Notes: generated by a model from the sequence alone, not told the origin. A stretch of 64,000 bases of DNA from Candidatus Leptovillus affinis (GCA_016705235.1 JADIYP010000002.1:372001-436000), one strand, 5' to 3'. Shown: positions 25,885 through 35,409, counted from the stretch's first letter. Made by a program: numbers and translations.

Positions 25885-28740
25885 ATGACATTGCAGGCGG
25901 TCATTTTTGATTTGGACGGTGTGATCACCGATACGGCCGAATTCCACTATCTGGCCTGGAAAAAGTTGGCCGATGAAGAAGGGCTGCCTTTCGACCGGAC
26001 CCTCAACGAAAAGCTGCGCGGCATCTCCCGGCGGGAATCGTTGCTGATTATTTTAGACGGCCGTTCCCTGCCCGAAGAAACCATGCTTAAACTCATGGTG
26101 CGCAAAAACATCTATTACCAGCAGATGTTGACCCAAATTTCGCCGGCCAACCTGCTGCCAGGCATCGCCAACCTGCTTGATGAACTGGATGCGGCAAGCA
26201 TCCCCTATGCGATTGCTTCCGCCAGCCGCAACGCGCCCGTGGTGGCGCAGCGATTGGGCATCGCCGGCCGGTTAGGTGTGCTGGCCGACGGCCGCAGCGT
26301 AGACGAACCAAAACCGGCCCCCGACCTCTTCCGCTTTGCCGCCGCCAAATTAAACGTCCCGCCTCCCCACTGCCTGGTGATCGAAGACGCTGCCGCCGGA
26401 GTGCAGGCCGGGCTGGCCGCGGGCATGAACACCCTGGCCCTGGGACCGGCCGAACGGTTTGCCAATCTACCCCACCTGCGCAACCGCCGGGACAGCCTGG
26501 ATGGTGTAACGCTGGCCGAGTTACAGGCAATGACGGCCGTCGATCCCCAATGGGTCGTCAGCCAATCAACCCTCGATCCGGCAGCGCAGCACCACATGGA
26601 AACCGTGTTCACTCTGGGCAACGGCTATTTCAGCACCCGTGGCGCATTTGAGGAAGGTTATCCCGACGACAAGGCCATCACCTTTGCCCACGGCATCTTC
26701 GACGACATGCCGGTGAGCTTTACCGAACTGGTCAACATGCCCGATTGGCTGGACACGGCCGTGTGGATCGACAGCGCGCCATTCCGTCTGGACCAGGGCC
26801 AGGTTCTCCACTTTTCCCGGCAGATGGATTTGCGCGACGGCATTTTGCGCCGCGATGTGCGCTGGCAGGCGCCATCCGGGGCCATTGTCGACCTGACCTT
26901 TGAGCGGTTTGCCAGTTATGCCGAAGAGCATGTGGGGGCGCTGCGAATATTGGCAACGGCCGTTAACCAACCCTGCCACATCACCCTGCACACAGGCATC
27001 AACGGCCACGTCGCCAACGAAGATTTGCTGCACTGGCGCCTGCTGGACCAGAGCGCAGACGATGGCGCGGCCTGGCTGCACAGCCGCACGCGCAAGACAG
27101 GGATAGAGGTGGGTACGGCCGTTGCCGTCACCCATTCCAACGGCGCTTACTGCCTGGCGCAAAATTGCCCCGGCCAGCCGCGCCTGCGCCTCGAACAAAT
27201 GCTCAACGCCGGGCAAAGTTTGCAAGCCGATAAATTGATCAGCTACGCCGCCAGCCGCGACGCCCAACCAGAAGCCCAGCGGGTAGTCGCTCGCGCCCAG
27301 GCCTACCTGCACAACCAAACCTACGACGCCCTGCGCGCCGCCCACACCGCCGCCTGGCAGCAGGTTTGGCAGGCCAGCGATGTCCTGATCGAAGGCGACC
27401 CCGAAGCGCAGTTAGCCATCCGCTTCAACCTGTTCCAATTGTTCATCGCCGCGCCGCAGCACGACGAGCGGGTAAGCATCGGCGCGAAAACGCTCAGCGG
27501 GTATGGCTATCGGGGGCATGTTTTTTGGGATACGGAGATTTTTATCCTGCCGTTTTTCACTTACACGCAGCCGCGCATCGCCCGCAATATGCTCCTTTAC
27601 CGCTATCACACCCTGGCCGGAGCGCGGCGTAAGGCGGCGCGCAACGGCTATGCCGGGGCGCAGTACGTCTGGGAAAGCGCGGCCACCGGCGACGAAGTAA
27701 CGCCGACCTGGGTGCCTCATTTCAGCGACGCGACGCAGTTGGTGCGCATCTGGACGGGCGACATTCAAATCCACATTTCGGCCGACGTGGCCTATGCCAT
27801 CCGGCAATATTGGCAGATCACGGGCGACGACGCCTTTATGCGTGACTACGGGGCGGAGATGATTCTGGACACGGCGCGGTTTTGGGGCAGCCGGGTGGAG
27901 CGGGAAGAAGTGAACGGCCGTCTCGCCTACACCATCCGCGACGTCATCGGCCCGGACGAATACCACGATCACGTGGACAACAACAGCTACACCAATTACA
28001 TCGCCCGCTGGCATTTGCAGACCGCCCTGGCAGTGCGCGACTGGCTGCGCCAGGCGTACCCGGCCCAGGCCAACGCGCTGGAGCAGGCACTAGACCTGAC
28101 CGAAAAGGTGTACCGGCACTGGCAAGAAGTGATTGATCATCTGGTGTTTTTGTGGGATGAGGAGACGGCCGTTATCCACCAATTTGAAGGCTTCTTCCAA
28201 CGCGCCCGGCTGGACCCGGACCTGTTCGCCAGCGCTGCCCAATCCCTGCAAGTGATCCTGGGCATCGAAGGCGCCAACGAAAGCCAGGTTCTCAAACAAG
28301 CCGACGTCATCATGCTGCTCTGCCTGTTCCGCGACCAGTTCGACCAGCGGACGTGGCAGGCCAATTGGGACGCCTACATGCCCATCACCGACCACAAATA
28401 CGGCTCCTCACTCGGTCCCAGCTTTCACGCCTGGGCCGCCTGCGAAATGCAGCGGCCCGACGAAGCCTACGAGCATTTCATGCTGGCCGCCCAGGCCGAT
28501 TTACGCAACCCACGCGGCAACGCCGGCGACGGCGTCCATGCGGCTTCAGCCGGCGGGGTCTGGCAGGCCATCGCCTTTGGGTTCGCCGGACTGCGCCAGG
28601 AGCAAGAGATAATTTCCCTCCAGCCCCAATTGCCACAGCATTGGCAGCGCATTGCATTTACGTTCAGCTATCGTGGCGCGCAAAAAAAGGTCGATATTCG
28701 CCGCGATGCAGAAGGAAGGGTCATTGCCAAAATTGAATGA
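25885..28740 (+). CDS. beta-phosphoglucomutase / GH65 disaccharide phosphorylase fusion
   Basis: 951 residues with two enzymes in one chain. Residues 1-215 are a HAD beta-phosphoglucomutase: nucleophile loop FDLDGVITDT, IASASRN, DEPKPAPDLF and VIEDAAAGVQAGLAAGM. From about 230 to the end is a GH65 phosphorylase: TLGNGYFSTRGAFEE, HVFWDTEIFILPFF, the catalytic-acid region VIGPDEYHDHVDNNSYTN and KQADVIML. A GH65 enzyme splits an alpha-disaccharide (maltose, trehalose, kojibiose or nigerose type) with phosphate to beta-glucose 1-phosphate, which the fused mutase would turn into glucose 6-phosphate. The exact disaccharide is not decided by sequence. Confidence 0.92.
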   Translation: MTLQAVIFDLDGVITDTAEFHYLAWKKLADEEGLPFDRTLNEKLRGISRRESLLIILDGRSLPEETMLKLMVRKNIYYQQMLTQISPANLLPGIANLLDELDAASIPYAIASASRNAPVVAQRLGIAGRLGVLADGRSVDEPKPAPDLFRFAAAKLNVPPPHCLVIEDAAAGVQAGLAAGMNTLALGPAERFANLPHLRNRRDSLDGVTLAELQAMTAVDPQWVVSQSTLDPAAQHHMETVFTLGNGYFSTRGAFEEGYPDDKAITFAHGIFDDMPVSFTELVNMPDWLDTAVWIDSAPFRLDQGQVLHFSRQMDLRDGILRRDVRWQAPSGAIVDLTFERFASYAEEHVGALRILATAVNQPCHITLHTGINGHVANEDLLHWRLLDQSADDGAAWLHSRTRKTGIEVGTAVAVTHSNGAYCLAQNCPGQPRLRLEQMLNAGQSLQADKLISYAASRDAQPEAQRVVARAQAYLHNQTYDALRAAHTAAWQQVWQASDVLIEGDPEAQLAIRFNLFQLFIAAPQHDERVSIGAKTLSGYGYRGHVFWDTEIFILPFFTYTQPRIARNMLLYRYHTLAGARRKAARNGYAGAQYVWESAATGDEVTPTWVPHFSDATQLVRIWTGDIQIHISADVAYAIRQYWQITGDDAFMRDYGAEMILDTARFWGSRVEREEVNGRLAYTIRDVIGPDEYHDHVDNNSYTNYIARWHLQTALAVRDWLRQAYPAQANALEQALDLTEKVYRHWQEVIDHLVFLWDEETAVIHQFEGFFQRARLDPDLFASAAQSLQVILGIEGANESQVLKQADVIMLLCLFRDQFDQRTWQANWDAYMPITDHKYGSSLGPSFHAWAACEMQRPDEAYEHFMLAAQADLRNPRGNAGDGVHAASAGGVWQAIAFGFAGLRQEQEIISLQPQLPQHWQRIAFTFSYRGAQKKVDIRRDAEGRVIAKIE

Positions 28741-28964
28741 GTAAACACGATCAGGCACACAAACGAAGCGGGTCTGGTAGAAAAACCAGGCGTCAACCAA
28801 CGAAAAAGCCGCATGCCCCGACCGGTCAAGATGGGGACACACGGCATATGAGATGAGACGAAACGTATTTAACGATGCGCCTCTTGGAGCCAATTATACA
28901 GCAATCTCCCCATCGCTCCTCGAAGTGCATCGAAATGACAACAAGCAAACGTAAGGAGAAGAAA

Positions 28965-30290
28965 ATGAACAAGCGTTTATTAACTTTGTGGGTATTGTTA
29001 CTGGTGGGCGTGCTGTTGGCCGCCTGCGGCGGAACTGCGGCGGAACCAACCGCGGCTCCGGAAACGACTGAGGTGGATACGGCCGTTCAAGAACCCGCCG
29101 CCACCGAACCAGCCGCCGAAGCGCCTGTCGCCGAAGCGCCAGCCGCCGACGTAGTCCAATTACAACTCATGGGCTGGGCCAGCTCCGACGCGGAAAACAT
29201 CCGCCTGCAAGAAATGATCGACAACTTCAACGCCGCCAACAGCGACGTGCAGGCCAACCTGCTGCTCGTGCCCGACTACGACACCAAATTACAGACCAGC
29301 CTGGCCGGCGGCGCGCCGCCCGACGTCTTCTACATCGACAGCTTTAAACTGCCTGATTTCGTCGCCGCCAACGCCATCGCGCCCCTCGGTGACAAGCTGG
29401 AAAATGTTGATGATTTCTATCCCAACCTGCGCGAAGCCTTCACCCTGGACGGCACATTCTACTGCCCGCCCAAAGACTTCAGCACCCTGGCCCTGGAATA
29501 CAACAAAGACATGTTCGACGCGGCCGGACTGGAATACCCCACGGCCGATTGGACCTGGGATGATCTGCGCGCCGCCGCCGAAGCCCTCACCGACAGCGAC
29601 AACGGCGTCTACGGCATGGTCCTCAGCGCCGACATGGCCCGCTGGATCGCCTTCCTCTATCAGGCTGACGGCGCAGTTACCAATGCCGACTTCACCGCCA
29701 TGACCCTGGATTCCCCGGCCGCGCAAGAGGCCATGGACTTTTACGTAGGCCTGGTGCAAGATGGTTACGCTGCCCAACCGGCCGATCTGGACAGCGGTTG
29801 GCCCGGCGAAGCGTTTGGTAAGCAGCAGGCCGCCATGTCCATGGAAGGCAACTGGATCATCTCCTACCTGAACGACCAGTTCCCAGACGTTAACTTTGGC
29901 GTCACCGAATTACCGGCCGGCCCAGGCGGCGACGCCACCATGTCCTTCACCGTTTGTTACGGTGTGCCGGCCAACGCCGCGCACATGGATGCTTCCGTAC
30001 GCCTGGTGAATTTCCTCACCGGCCCCGACGGCATGAAAGCCTGGACCGACCTGGGCCTGGCCATGCCCACCCGCGCCAGCCTGCGTGATGGCTGGTTGGA
30101 AAAATACCCCGATCTGGAACCATTCCTAAACGGCGCCGATTATGCCTACCCGTGGCAGTTCCGGCCTGGTTTCCAGGACGTGCTGGACACTGTAAATTCC
30201 GGCTTACAAGAGGCCTTCACGGGCCTGGCCACGACAGAGCAAGTGCTGCAAAACGCGCAAGAAGTCGGCACAGAAGTGCTGAACCGGTAA
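28965..30290 (+). CDS. sugar ABC transporter substrate-binding lipoprotein
   Basis: 441 residues. A lipoprotein signal with lipobox LLAAC is followed by an Ala/Pro/Glu/Thr-rich linker and a family 1 extracellular solute-binding domain (LMGWASSDAENIRLQEMIDN, YDTKLQTSLAGGAPPDVFYI, and later AFGKQQAAMSMEGNWIISYL). The ATG at 28965 is fixed by AAGGAG. It should capture oligosaccharides outside the membrane for the two permeases downstream. A hairpin repeat separates it from them, which may make binding protein more abundant than permeases. Confidence 0.93.
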   Translation: MNKRLLTLWVLLLVGVLLAACGGTAAEPTAAPETTEVDTAVQEPAATEPAAEAPVAEAPAADVVQLQLMGWASSDAENIRLQEMIDNFNAANSDVQANLLLVPDYDTKLQTSLAGGAPPDVFYIDSFKLPDFVAANAIAPLGDKLENVDDFYPNLREAFTLDGTFYCPPKDFSTLALEYNKDMFDAAGLEYPTADWTWDDLRAAAEALTDSDNGVYGMVLSADMARWIAFLYQADGAVTNADFTAMTLDSPAAQEAMDFYVGLVQDGYAAQPADLDSGWPGEAFGKQQAAMSMEGNWIISYLNDQFPDVNFGVTELPAGPGGDATMSFTVCYGVPANAAHMDASVRLVNFLTGPDGMKAWTDLGLAMPTRASLRDGWLEKYPDLEPFLNGADYAYPWQFRPGFQDVLDTVNSGLQEAFTGLATTEQVLQNAQEVGTEVLNR

Positions 30291-30304
30291 AAATTGAGTC
30301 ATAC

Positions 30305-30338
30305 AGACCCTAAGGGTTTTCCGAAACCCTTAGGGTCT
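30305..30338. repeat. intercistronic AGACCC hairpin
   Basis: Perfect 15-bp arms AGACCCTAAGGGTTT and AAACCCTTAGGGTCT with a four-base loop lie between the binding-protein stop and the first permease start. It is a compact version of the dispersed hairpin family. An attenuator or mRNA stabiliser role is inferred from its place inside an ABC operon. Confidence 0.85.
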
Positions 30339-30355
30339 TGTCCAGGAGGCAGCAG

Positions 30356-31399
30356 ATGACTGTGGCAACGGGCGTACGGGGTGAAGATCGGCAAAATGCC
30401 ATTGCCGGCTGGCTGTTCATGACCCCCACTCTTCTAATTTTTTCCGTATTTATCATCATTCCTATCATTGCGGCCGTGTACTTTAGCATGACCAATTGGA
30501 ACGGCATCAGTCCGCCGGCCGAAGCCAACTTTATCGGCCTGGACAACTACAAAGCCATCCTGACCGAGCCAGGCATCCGGCAAACCGACTTCTTCACGGC
30601 TCTGAAAAACACCACCTACTTCGCTCTGGGCGTCGTGCCGATGCAAACCATCCTCTCTTTGCTGCTGGCTGTCGTCGTCAACCAATCGCTCTTGCGCTTT
30701 AAGAGCTTCTTTCGCACCACCTACTACTTTCCTTCCATCACCTCGTCGGTGGCTATCAGTCTGATGTTTTTGTTCTTCTACCAGAAGAGCGGTCTGGTGA
30801 ACCAGGTATTGGGCACGCTGACGTTTGGCGCCTGGGAGCCAATCGCCTGGATGGCCGATCCGCGCGGCCTGATCCACATCGTGTTAAGCTGGTTTGGCCT
30901 AACCATTCAGACCGCTCCAGACTTCCTGACGCAAACCGACCTGTTTGGCGTGACCCTGTGGAGCTGGATCAGCGGCCCCAGCGTGGCCCTGACAGGCATC
31001 ATGATCATGAACACCTGGACGACCATCGGCACGATGATGATCATTTTTCTGGCGGCTTTGCAGGACATCCCCAACTTTGTCTATGAAGCGTCGCAAATCG
31101 ACGGAGCCTCGCCCTGGACGCAGTTCCGCCGGATCACCCTGCCCATGCTGCGGCCGACCATGTTTTTTGTGGTGACGCTGGGTTTGATTGGCACGTATCA
31201 GGTATTCGACCAGATTTATGTGATGAGCAGCGGCGGTCCGGCCAAGACAACGCTGACCATTGCCTATCTGGTGTATCGCAATGGCTTCAACAACAGCCAG
31301 ATGGGGCTGGGCGCAGCCATCGCTATCGTGCTGTTCATCATCATCTTTGCCCTGACGATGATTCAGCGCCGCATTACCGGCAGCGAAGCAGACAATTAG
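30356..31399 (+). CDS. sugar ABC transporter permease (MalF-like)
   Basis: 347 residues with six or more membrane segments, beginning AGWLFMTPTLLIFSVFIIIP as in UgpA/MalF-type carbohydrate permeases. The EAA loop (YEASQIDGASPWTQFRRITLPMLRP) that docks the ATPase is intact near residue 245. A strong AGGAGG stands before the ATG at 30356. It works with the binding protein before it and the second permease after it. Confidence 0.92.
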   Translation: MTVATGVRGEDRQNAIAGWLFMTPTLLIFSVFIIIPIIAAVYFSMTNWNGISPPAEANFIGLDNYKAILTEPGIRQTDFFTALKNTTYFALGVVPMQTILSLLLAVVVNQSLLRFKSFFRTTYYFPSITSSVAISLMFLFFYQKSGLVNQVLGTLTFGAWEPIAWMADPRGLIHIVLSWFGLTIQTAPDFLTQTDLFGVTLWSWISGPSVALTGIMIMNTWTTIGTMMIIFLAALQDIPNFVYEASQIDGASPWTQFRRITLPMLRPTMFFVVTLGLIGTYQVFDQIYVMSSGGPAKTTLTIAYLVYRNGFNNSQMGLGAAIAIVLFIIIFALTMIQRRITGSEADN

Positions 31400-31420
31400 C
31401 GGGAGGAAGAGGAGTTTATT

Positions 31421-32299
31421 ATGGCGACGATGAGTGAATCGATTCCGCAAGGCAGTTTAAGAACACGCGCCGGTTGGGCAACCGTTAAGACCTTGCTGTC
31501 TTATGGCGTCTTGTTTTTGCTGGCGCTGACCTTTATTTATCCGTTTTTACTGGCCATTGCCACCAGTTTTAAGAGCCTGCCGGAGATCAACCAGTTCCCG
31601 GTGAGCCTGATCCCCAAAGAAATCTCCCTGGAAGGGTACCAGCGGCTGTTGACGTTTAACGTGCCGCGCTGGACGTTGAACAGCGCTCTGGTGGCCGTGT
31701 TTGTGACGTTGGGCAATTTGTTATTTGCCAGTCTGGGCGGGTATGCGCTGGCGCGCATTCGCTTTCCGGGCAGCAAGGCGGTCTTTCTGGGCATTTTGGG
31801 CACGATGATGATTCCCGGCATCGTCCTGTTGATCCCCATGTTCATTGTGTTGAAAATGTTGGGCTTTGTAGACACTTACGCCGGGTTAATTGTGCCCAAG
31901 CTGATTACCGCGTTTAGCATCTTCTTGATGAAGCAGTTTTTCGAGTCGGTGCCGCGTGAATTGGAGGAAGCGGCGCGCATTGACGGGGCGACGCCGCTGC
32001 AAATATTCGCCCGGGTGGTGCTGCCCACGGCCAAACCGGCGCTGGTGGCGCTGATCATTTTCAGCTTTCAGGGGGCATGGAACGACTTTATGCATCCGCT
32101 GATTGTGATCACGGTGAACCAGCAGTTGTTTACGCTGCCGCTGGGGCTGGCGCTGCTGCGCGGCGGCATGGGCCAGAATTTGCAGTGGAATTCGTTGATG
32201 GCCGGCTCGATGCTGACGACGCTGCCGATGGCGATCATCTTTTTCATTTTCCAGCGGTACTTTATTGAGGGAATTAGTTACAGTGGGATTAAGGGGTAA
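31421..32299 (+). CDS. sugar ABC transporter permease (MalG-like)
   Basis: 292 residues, six membrane segments, and the EAA loop LEEAARIDGATPLQIFARVVLPTAKPAL. The C-terminal IIFFIFQRYFIEGISYSGIKG is the usual end of MalG/UgpE-type permeases. It starts 22 bases after the first permease, with a GGAG site. No ABC ATPase gene follows, so the pair probably uses a shared MsiK-like ATPase encoded elsewhere. Confidence 0.92.
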   Translation: MATMSESIPQGSLRTRAGWATVKTLLSYGVLFLLALTFIYPFLLAIATSFKSLPEINQFPVSLIPKEISLEGYQRLLTFNVPRWTLNSALVAVFVTLGNLLFASLGGYALARIRFPGSKAVFLGILGTMMIPGIVLLIPMFIVLKMLGFVDTYAGLIVPKLITAFSIFLMKQFFESVPRELEEAARIDGATPLQIFARVVLPTAKPALVALIIFSFQGAWNDFMHPLIVITVNQQLFTLPLGLALLRGGMGQNLQWNSLMAGSMLTTLPMAIIFFIFQRYFIEGISYSGIKG

Positions 32300-32359
32300 C
32301 ATGGGTTGGTTTGTTGGTTGGTTGGTTTGTTGGCTGCCGGATTGTGAGGATTGACCTGG

Positions 32360-32965
32360 ATGATTCGATTAACGGCCGTTCTCTTCCAAGCAACCCGTCG
32401 CTGGTGGTATGAATGGACGGCCGTTCTCCCCCTCGCTCTGGTCTGGTTTGTCTGCCAGCTCCTGGTGCTGCCGGGGCCGCCGGCGACGGCCGTGCTCTAT
32501 GCCCTCATGCGCCAATCCAGCGATAACCAGTGGTGGAACGGCCGTGATGCCTGGCAGGCGGCCAAGACCCTGTTCTGGCCCGCCTGGCAATGGGCGTTGG
32601 TCAATGGGCTGGTGGTTGGGCTGGCGCTGTTTAACCTGCTCGTGTATTGGGACGTACCCGGCGCGTGGTGGATGGTCTTGCGCTTTATCTGGCTGCTGGT
32701 TCTGACAATCTGGCTGGGGCTGAATCTGGTCTACTGGCCCTTTTGGCTGGCGCAAACAGACAAATCACTGCGCAATACCTACGCCAACTGCGGCCGGTTT
32801 TTGCTGCTGAATCCGTTGGGCGGGTTGGGGTTAACGGCCGTGTCCGCCCTCGCCCTGTTCGTCAGCAGCCTGACCATCCTGCCTTTTGTATTGGGCAGCA
32901 TGGCCTGGGTGGCGCTGGTGGGTGTAACGGCCGTGCAGCATTCCCTGCTGATGCGTGATACGTGA
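32360..32965 (+). CDS. YesL/DUF624-like membrane protein
   Basis: About 201 residues with four or five membrane helices rich in Trp and Leu. The order resembles the YesL/DUF624 family, often found beside sugar ABC transporters and glycosidases. The ATG at 32360 is preferred; TTG at 32351 is possible. It follows the second permease after 60 bases that contain a TTGGTT-rich stretch. Its last codons (LLMRDT) are encoded by the start of a truncated REP-like element, so the original C-terminus may have been altered. Confidence 0.7.
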   Translation: MIRLTAVLFQATRRWWYEWTAVLPLALVWFVCQLLVLPGPPATAVLYALMRQSSDNQWWNGRDAWQAAKTLFWPAWQWALVNGLVVGLALFNLLVYWDVPGAWWMVLRFIWLLVLTIWLGLNLVYWPFWLAQTDKSLRNTYANCGRFLLLNPLGGLGLTAVSALALFVSSLTILPFVLGSMAWVALVGVTAVQHSLLMRDT

Positions 32966-33029
32966 TGCGTGACCAGAGAGACTTCACGCATCACGTATCA
33001 CGCATCATGGGCTGACAACCACCTGAGCC
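32948..33029. repeat. REP/MITE-like element, copy C (truncated)
   Basis: Only the central palindrome (CTGATGCGTGATACGTGATG to CACGTATCACGCATCA) and the GGGCTGACAACCACCTGAG end remain. It overlaps the stop of the YesL-like gene and ends five bases before the thioredoxin-reductase-like gene, between two convergent genes. Confidence 0.85.
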
Positions 33030-33033
33030 GATT

Positions 33034-34029
33034 TTATTTCCAGTCGGTCTGCACGGCTTTACGGCCGTGAATATACTTATCCGCCGCCACCGCCGCAATC
33101 ACGCCGTCGGCCGCCGCAATCACCGCCTGCTTGATGTGCGTACACAGCAAATCGCCAATGGCAAACACGCCCGGTACAGTCGTCTGCATCTCTTTGTCCA
33201 CCACCAAACAGCCGTTCGGCTCTGTCTCCAACTGCGCCATCAAGTAATCGGTAATCGGTTTGCCGCCCTGCAAATAGACAAACGCGCCGGTCACGGGCAG
33301 CGTTTGCTCGTCGCCGCCGCGCGGGTGAACGCGCACCCCGGCTACCTGCCCATTGCCCACAATTTCCTTCAGGCGCGTGCCCAACTGCACCTCAATCTTG
33401 GGATGCGTGGTCGCCTCAGCCGCCAGCGCTTCACGCGCTTTTAGCTCCGGCGTCGGCACCACCAGATGGACTTTGGCCGCGAATTTCGTCAGGAACAACG
33501 CTTCTTCCAGCGCCTCATCGTTGTTGCCAATCACGGCCACAGTTTGATTGCGGAAAAAGGCCCCATCACAGGTGGCGCAGTAACTCACGCCGCGTCCCAA
33601 AAATTCCTCTTCGCCTTTCACCACGCTGGTGCGCCCCATCGAGCCGGTCGCCAGCATGATGACCTTGGTGTAAAACGCGCCCGTCCCGGCCATCACCATT
33701 TTACGCTCGCCGCTGATGTCTACGCCCACCACCTTATCGGTGATGAATTTAGCGCCAAACGATTCGGCCTGCGCCCGCATAATTTCCACCAGCTCTGCGC
33801 CGGTCACCGGACCGGGCACGCCGGGATAATTGCTGATTTTGCCGGTGATGCCCAGCGCGCCGGCCGTCAGCCCTTTGTCGATAACCAGCGTGCGCAAATC
33901 GGCGCGCGCCGTGTAGATAGCCGCCGATGCCCCCGCCGGCCCGCCGCCAATGATGACGACGTCGTAGTTGTTGTCTTCGCCGCCGCCCAAATTGGACATG
34001 CCTAATCCAAGATTTAAATCAAATGACAT
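33034..34029 (-). CDS. trxB: thioredoxin reductase-like flavoprotein
   Basis: 331 residues. FAD-binding GGGPAGASAAIYTAR near the N-terminus, the redox-active CATC in VSYCATCDGAFF (about residue 160), the NAD(P)H-binding region AVIGNNDEALEEAL and the C-terminal GVFAIGDLLCTHIKQAVIAAADG match low-molecular-weight thioredoxin reductases. The NAD(P) motif reads GNNDEA rather than GGGDSA. AGGAG precedes the ATG at 34029. It lies just downstream of a glutaredoxin-like protein on the same strand; together they make a plausible dithiol relay. Confidence 0.88.
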   Translation of the reverse strand: MSFDLNLGLGMSNLGGGEDNNYDVVIIGGGPAGASAAIYTARADLRTLVIDKGLTAGALGITGKISNYPGVPGPVTGAELVEIMRAQAESFGAKFITDKVVGVDISGERKMVMAGTGAFYTKVIMLATGSMGRTSVVKGEEEFLGRGVSYCATCDGAFFRNQTVAVIGNNDEALEEALFLTKFAAKVHLVVPTPELKAREALAAEATTHPKIEVQLGTRLKEIVGNGQVAGVRVHPRGGDEQTLPVTGAFVYLQGGKPITDYLMAQLETEPNGCLVVDKEMQTTVPGVFAIGDLLCTHIKQAVIAAADGVIAAVAADKYIHGRKAVQTDWK

Positions 34030-34049
34030 ACAATTTTCTCCTCTTGGCA

Positions 34050-34083
34050 AGACCCCAAGGGTTTTCTGAAACCCTTGGGGTCT
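34050..34083. repeat. AGACCCC hairpin with T-run
   Basis: Arms AGACCCCAAGGGTTT and AAACCCTTGGGGTCT with a four-base loop, followed by TTTTG on the plus strand. It sits between the glutaredoxin-like gene and the reductase gene and could limit read-through within this two-gene unit. Confidence 0.85.
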
Positions 34084-34092
34084 TTTGTTTGC

Positions 34093-34746
34093 CTAGGCAA
34101 CGGCTTCCTGCAATTTGCCCAGAAGAATTGGTTCCGGCGCGGCCCCTTCCATGTGGGTAGATTCATTGATGACGGTGCGCGGCACGCCATGGACCTGGTA
34201 TTTGTTGGAAAGCTGCGGGAATTCGATGGCTTCTACCATGTCGGCGGTGATAAATTCGCTTTCCATCGCCAGTTGGTGGGCCATAATCACGGCCTGCGGG
34301 CAGTAAGGGCAGGTCGGCGTGACAAACACTTGCAAATGAACCGGCTCTTGCAAATTGGCCGCCCAGGCTTTGGTTTCAGCCGACAGGCCCGACTCGCCCC
34401 GAGAGACCATCATAATGTTTTCAATGAGTGAGCTGAATTCATAGCCGGAGGGGATGCCGTAAAAGCGGATGCCGTAATCTTTGGGTTTTTGGCCGCCGCG
34501 CACGATGGCGATGGCCGGGATTTTGTCGATGTTGTAGTGCTCGACAATTTCCTGGTCGCGGACGAAGTCGTAGACCTCTACCGAGATTTTGTCGGACAGT
34601 TCGGCGACTTCTTCGCTGATCATGCGGGTTTCGCGGCAGTATTGGCATTCCATTTCTTGGGTAAACATGACCAGTTTCACCGGCTCGGTGAGGGCTTGAA
34701 ATTCGTTGATCAGGTGATTCCGGTCGGCTTCTTGTAATAAAGACAT
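34093..34746 (-). CDS. glutaredoxin-like protein disulfide oxidoreductase (two Trx folds)
   Basis: 217 residues made of two thioredoxin folds. The first has CQYC (EMECQYCRETR, about residue 34) and a cis-Pro region DKIPAIAI. The second has CPYC (TPTCPYCPQAV, about 148) and GVPRTVI. This is the pattern of PDO/glutaredoxin-like proteins that pair with thioredoxin-reductase-like enzymes to reduce or isomerise disulfides in the cytoplasm. The start at 34746 has an AAGGAG site. The adjacent reductase supports the pairing. Confidence 0.88.
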   Translation of the reverse strand: MSLLQEADRNHLINEFQALTEPVKLVMFTQEMECQYCRETRMISEEVAELSDKISVEVYDFVRDQEIVEHYNIDKIPAIAIVRGGQKPKDYGIRFYGIPSGYEFSSLIENIMMVSRGESGLSAETKAWAANLQEPVHLQVFVTPTCPYCPQAVIMAHQLAMESEFITADMVEAIEFPQLSNKYQVHGVPRTVINESTHMEGAAPEPILLGKLQEAVA

Positions 34747-34939
34747 GCGAGTTCTCCTTGGGATACGGCCGTTTCTCACGGCCGTCAAATAATTTGTGTC
34801 AACAATAACCCTAGAAGCATACCCCCTGCATATAAACAGTCCGTAAGGAGTGTGTAATGGTTCGGTAAGGAAATTCGCAAACGCCAAAATCTATGGTAAA
34901 AGTAATACTGAATTTTCGCATGAAAAAGGAGTTACCTGT

Positions 34940-35388
34940 ATGAAACAAAAATATCTCTGGCTGATTGGTCTTTTGTTGGTTTTAATTGTTGGGCTGGCGG
35001 CTTGTGGCGGCGGCGCGGAAACAGCCGCGCAATCCGCAGCGCCGCAGCAGCAGCAGCGGCTGAAGGCGAATTGAACCTGCCCGACACCGTTGACCCGCAA
35101 ACCGTCGCCCAAATCAAAGACCGCGCCGACGTCGTTGTTTTTGATGTCCGCGAACAAGTGGAATACGACGAAGGCCACATCCCCGGCGTCACCCTCATCC
35201 CCCTGGGCGAAGTGGCCAACCGCCTCAGCGAAATCCCCAAAGACAAAACCGTCATCATGACCTGCCGCAGCGGCAACCGCAGCGGTCAGGCCACCGATTT
35301 CCTGCGCCAGAACGGTTACACCAATGTCCACAACATGGAAGGCGGCATTGTAGCCTGGCAGCAAGCTGGCCTGCCTGTCGATAAATAA
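34940..35388 (+). pseudogene. rhodanese-domain lipoprotein, frameshifted in a CAG run
   Basis: The start (ATG at 34940, AAGGAG site) encodes MKQKYLWLIGLLLVLIVGLAAC, a lipoprotein signal with lipobox GLAAC. After GGGAETAAQSAAPQQQQ this frame ends at a stop. The neighbouring frame continues from AAEGELNLPDTVDPQ as a full rhodanese domain: VVVFDVREQVEYDEGHIPG, active-site Cys in TCRSGNRSG, and a C-terminal NMEGGIVAWQQAGLP. One base gained or lost inside the CAG repeat near 35045-35060 would restore a single membrane-anchored rhodanese of about 149 residues. It may be phase-variable slippage or a sequencing error. Confidence 0.8.
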
Positions 35389-35409
35389 CCCCCACCCGGC
35401 ATAAAAAAA

